Source of the DNA: Megachile rotundata
Lineage: Eukaryota; Arthropoda; Insecta; Hymenoptera; Megachilidae
Direction of reading: 5' to 3'
DNA: 64,000 nucleotides
Assembly (NCBI RefSeq): GCF_050947335.1
Contig: NC_134984.1
Span: 6,925,926-6,989,925 of the forward strand
How positions within the stretch are numbered: position 1 is the stretch's first letter; every line of letters begins with the position of its first letter. Made by a program: the position numbers and the translations under genes. Below are positions 62,126 through 64,000 of this stretch, one piece after another. The notes below the pieces were generated by a model that was given only the letters and a program-made list of their open reading frames with translations, was not told the origin of the DNA and searched no databases.

Positions 62126-64000
62126 GTATGGATGACGTCGGTGAAGGATCCCACATCGAGACTCCTTCGCTGGCGGTTAAAATTGGACGAGTACGATTAC
62201 AAGGTGATATACAAAGCAGGGAAGTATAATGTTAACGCCGATGCATTATCACGAAACCCGGCACCAGTCCTTCCCATCCACTCCAACCCGCCAACACCCG
62301 ACATGGAGGAACAGACGCCATCTCGACCACCTGCGCCGACTGTAGATAACGAGACCGACGAAACAAACACCGATACGTCCGACCCGAGCGACGACGACGA
62401 CGACGATAATCGTATTCGACAGGCAACGCCGACGATAGTAAACATCCGGGATCGGTTGATTACGAGACGGGATAACTTAGCAGTATTCGTTACGGTAGAC
62501 CAACACCCGCTGGATCAGGGAAGCATAGACCTGATAAACGAGAACAAACTCCAAATACCCAACGATCTGGAATGCACGATCCCCCGTGTTGTCAGGAGAG
62601 CCGCGTGTAACATCATCTTATTACCCGTAACATTAAAAGCGACACAGGAACCGTCTCCTGACGGCGTTCTAGCTTGCATGCAATCACTGAGTAACGTTTC
62701 AAACGAATTAAAATTGTCTTCTATCAGTATATCGCGTACGAATTTTGCAGCGGTCCCTTGGACCTATACGGCACAAGCAATCGCAAATTTGTTCGAGGGA
62801 ACGGGAACGACGATATTTGCATGTTCGCACGAGATCCGTATACCCGCGCAAGACAGGCGACAGGAGCTACTAACCGAGAGTCACATTTCGTCCTCCAGAG
62901 AACACAGGGGATTTGAAGAAACGTACCGCGAAATCAAAGGGAAATATTATTGGCCGACGCTAAGAAACGACATCCGGATGTTATTGAATACGTGTGCAAG
63001 TTGTCAGTTGCGAAAACTAACGCGAAGGGGAAACCGACAGGCACTAACACTAACAGACACGGCGGGTAAGGCCTTCGACAAGGTCTCCTTTGATACCATT
63101 GGTCCTCTCCCTTGCACAGATATAGGGAATAGGCACATCCTGATTATTCAAGATCTACTCACGAAGTATTCACTTGCTATCCCTCTCCGGGAAACGTCAG
63201 CAGCCGAAACAGCCGACGCGTTCGTGAATTATTTCATTTGTCGTTTCGGAGCACCCAAAGCAATCCTTACCGACCAAAGTACAAACTTTACCAACGCACT
63301 GGTAAAAGCAGTCGCGAGGAGATTCAAGATAGCCCACTTTCAAACCACCATTTTCCTCCCTCAAGGGAACGAACCTGTTGAACAATCGCACCTGTTGCTA
63401 ACGGAGTATCTAAAGCCATATTTGCAAAAAGAAAACTGGGACGAATGGCTGAACTTAGCGATGTTAGGTTTCAATACTAGTGTTCATGAAGAAACCCAAT
63501 ACTCTCCGCATGAGTTGGTTTTTGGGAAACCTGCTCGGGCCCCCGCGGCATGTGAAACCCTAACGATGACCACAGATAGGGCATACGATGAATTTCTAAA
63601 GGACTTAGACGCAAAGATTTCCCACGCGATAGTAGGCACACGGGAAAACTTGACAAAGGCACGGACAAGAGCCTCTCAATATCGGAACAATCAGGCGCGC
63701 ACACCCGGTTTTAAAATAGGCGATCGCGTAGTAGTTATAAGCACACCGGGACGCGAAAGGAAACACGTCGGCCCCTACGAGGTTGTCGAAGTGCTAACAA
63801 GCGATATTATTAAGATAAGCGTGAATGGAAAGATGAGAGCGGTGCGAACGGATGGCTTAAGACTGTTTGAAGGGGCAACCACGATGGGAGTCCATATCAT
63901 AAACAAAACACCCTCAGTCAAGACACCCCCACTTAAAACCATAACAAAATCTGGCAATATAAACGCGAGCGGAACAGAACCTCGACACTCGAGTACCGGA
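62126..64000 (+). CDS. pol: Pol C-terminal part (linker and integrase) of Gypsy C, open to window end
   Basis: 625 codons without a stop, running out of the window. RNase H end (DPTSRLLRWRLKLDEYDYKV, ADALSRNP), an acidic linker (DPSDDDDDDN), the pre-integrase domain (VVRRAACNIILLPV), integrase zinc region (SHISSSREHRGFEETYREI..., CASCQLRK), core (FDTIGPLPC, ILTDQSTNF, LPQGNEPVEQSH) and C-terminal module (FKIGDRVVVIST, KHVGPYEVVEVL). The third catalytic block is atypical (GNEPVEQS rather than NG-VERS) but keeps the Glu. There is no W-H-Q-Y repeat. Confidence 0.88.

Larger units (their letters stand above)
38811..64000 (+). mobile_element. Ty3/Gypsy retrotransposon C (extends beyond window)
   Basis: 5' LTR 38811-39815 plus 57782-57945 (about 1.17 kb once B is removed), PBS 57950, gag 58966-60189, pol from 60189 to the end of the window. 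C is the host of the nested B insertion. The gag fragment at 27316-28681 is another copy. Three frameshifts in pol indicate this copy is inactive. Confidence 0.87.

Noticed and set aside
1..64000. tRNA genes
   Set aside because: Apart from primer-binding sites and a 13-nt tRNA-Leu-like stretch at 48748, no cloverleaf with A and B boxes was seen on reading; a dedicated scan was not possible.

Overview
The window looks like repeat-dense heterochromatin from an insect, probably a hymenopteran such as an ant. Almost everything recognisable is a transposable element: Ty3/Gypsy, BEL/Pao and an RNase H-bearing LINE, plus Tc1, mariner, hAT and piggyBac pieces. CpG is not depleted, which fits Hymenoptera. 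No conventional host gene, tRNA, rRNA or CRISPR array was found. The order-level placement is inference.

Left part (1-16.4 kb). A Tc1-type transposase tail (2-196) abuts a 2.5-kb element bounded by 79-bp inverted repeats (438-2929). Next comes Gypsy element A (5' LTR from 2968, gag 10638, pol to about 15.6 kb, accessory ORFs to 16270). Its 5' LTR is split by an almost complete LINE (3188-8915) with a perfect 14-bp target-site duplication (TSD).

Middle (16.4-38.8 kb). A decayed minus-strand Gypsy element D (16.4-22.9 kb) has an env-like ORF start. It is followed by a BEL/Pao pol (23.1-25.9 kb) with a 57-bp tandem repeat, a mariner N-terminal half fused to an inverted C-family gag fragment, a hAT pseudogene, a piggyBac-type element inserted in a second hAT fragment, a YqaJ-nuclease ORF, and poorly understood GC-rich stretches including a tRNA-Lys primer-binding site (37.4 kb).

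Right part (38.8-64 kb). This is a nest of retrotransposons. Gypsy C starts at 38811 and runs off the window end. Gypsy B (39816-57781, LTRs of about 2.27 kb, TSD GATG) sits inside C's 5' LTR. Inside B are a very young, intact Gypsy E (43979-49078, TSD CAAC, 316-bp LTRs that appear to differ at one base), an LTR-like insertion F (49220-49856) and a solo LTR G (52898-53628, TSD GAATA). Removing E and G restores B's reading frame.

A and B are diverged members of one family and share three features that standard Gypsy descriptions do not include: (i) three hairpins per LTR downstream of the TATA box, whose outer stems differ in sequence but keep pairing; (ii) a tandem basic repeat (REIKRKKEWHQYKTRPR type) plus an acidic tract between RNase H and integrase; (iii) a small cysteine-rich accessory module downstream of integrase with an identically spaced CX2C-X12-CX2C motif. 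These, with the SAP domain at the start of E's polyprotein, are the best candidates for undescribed biology here.
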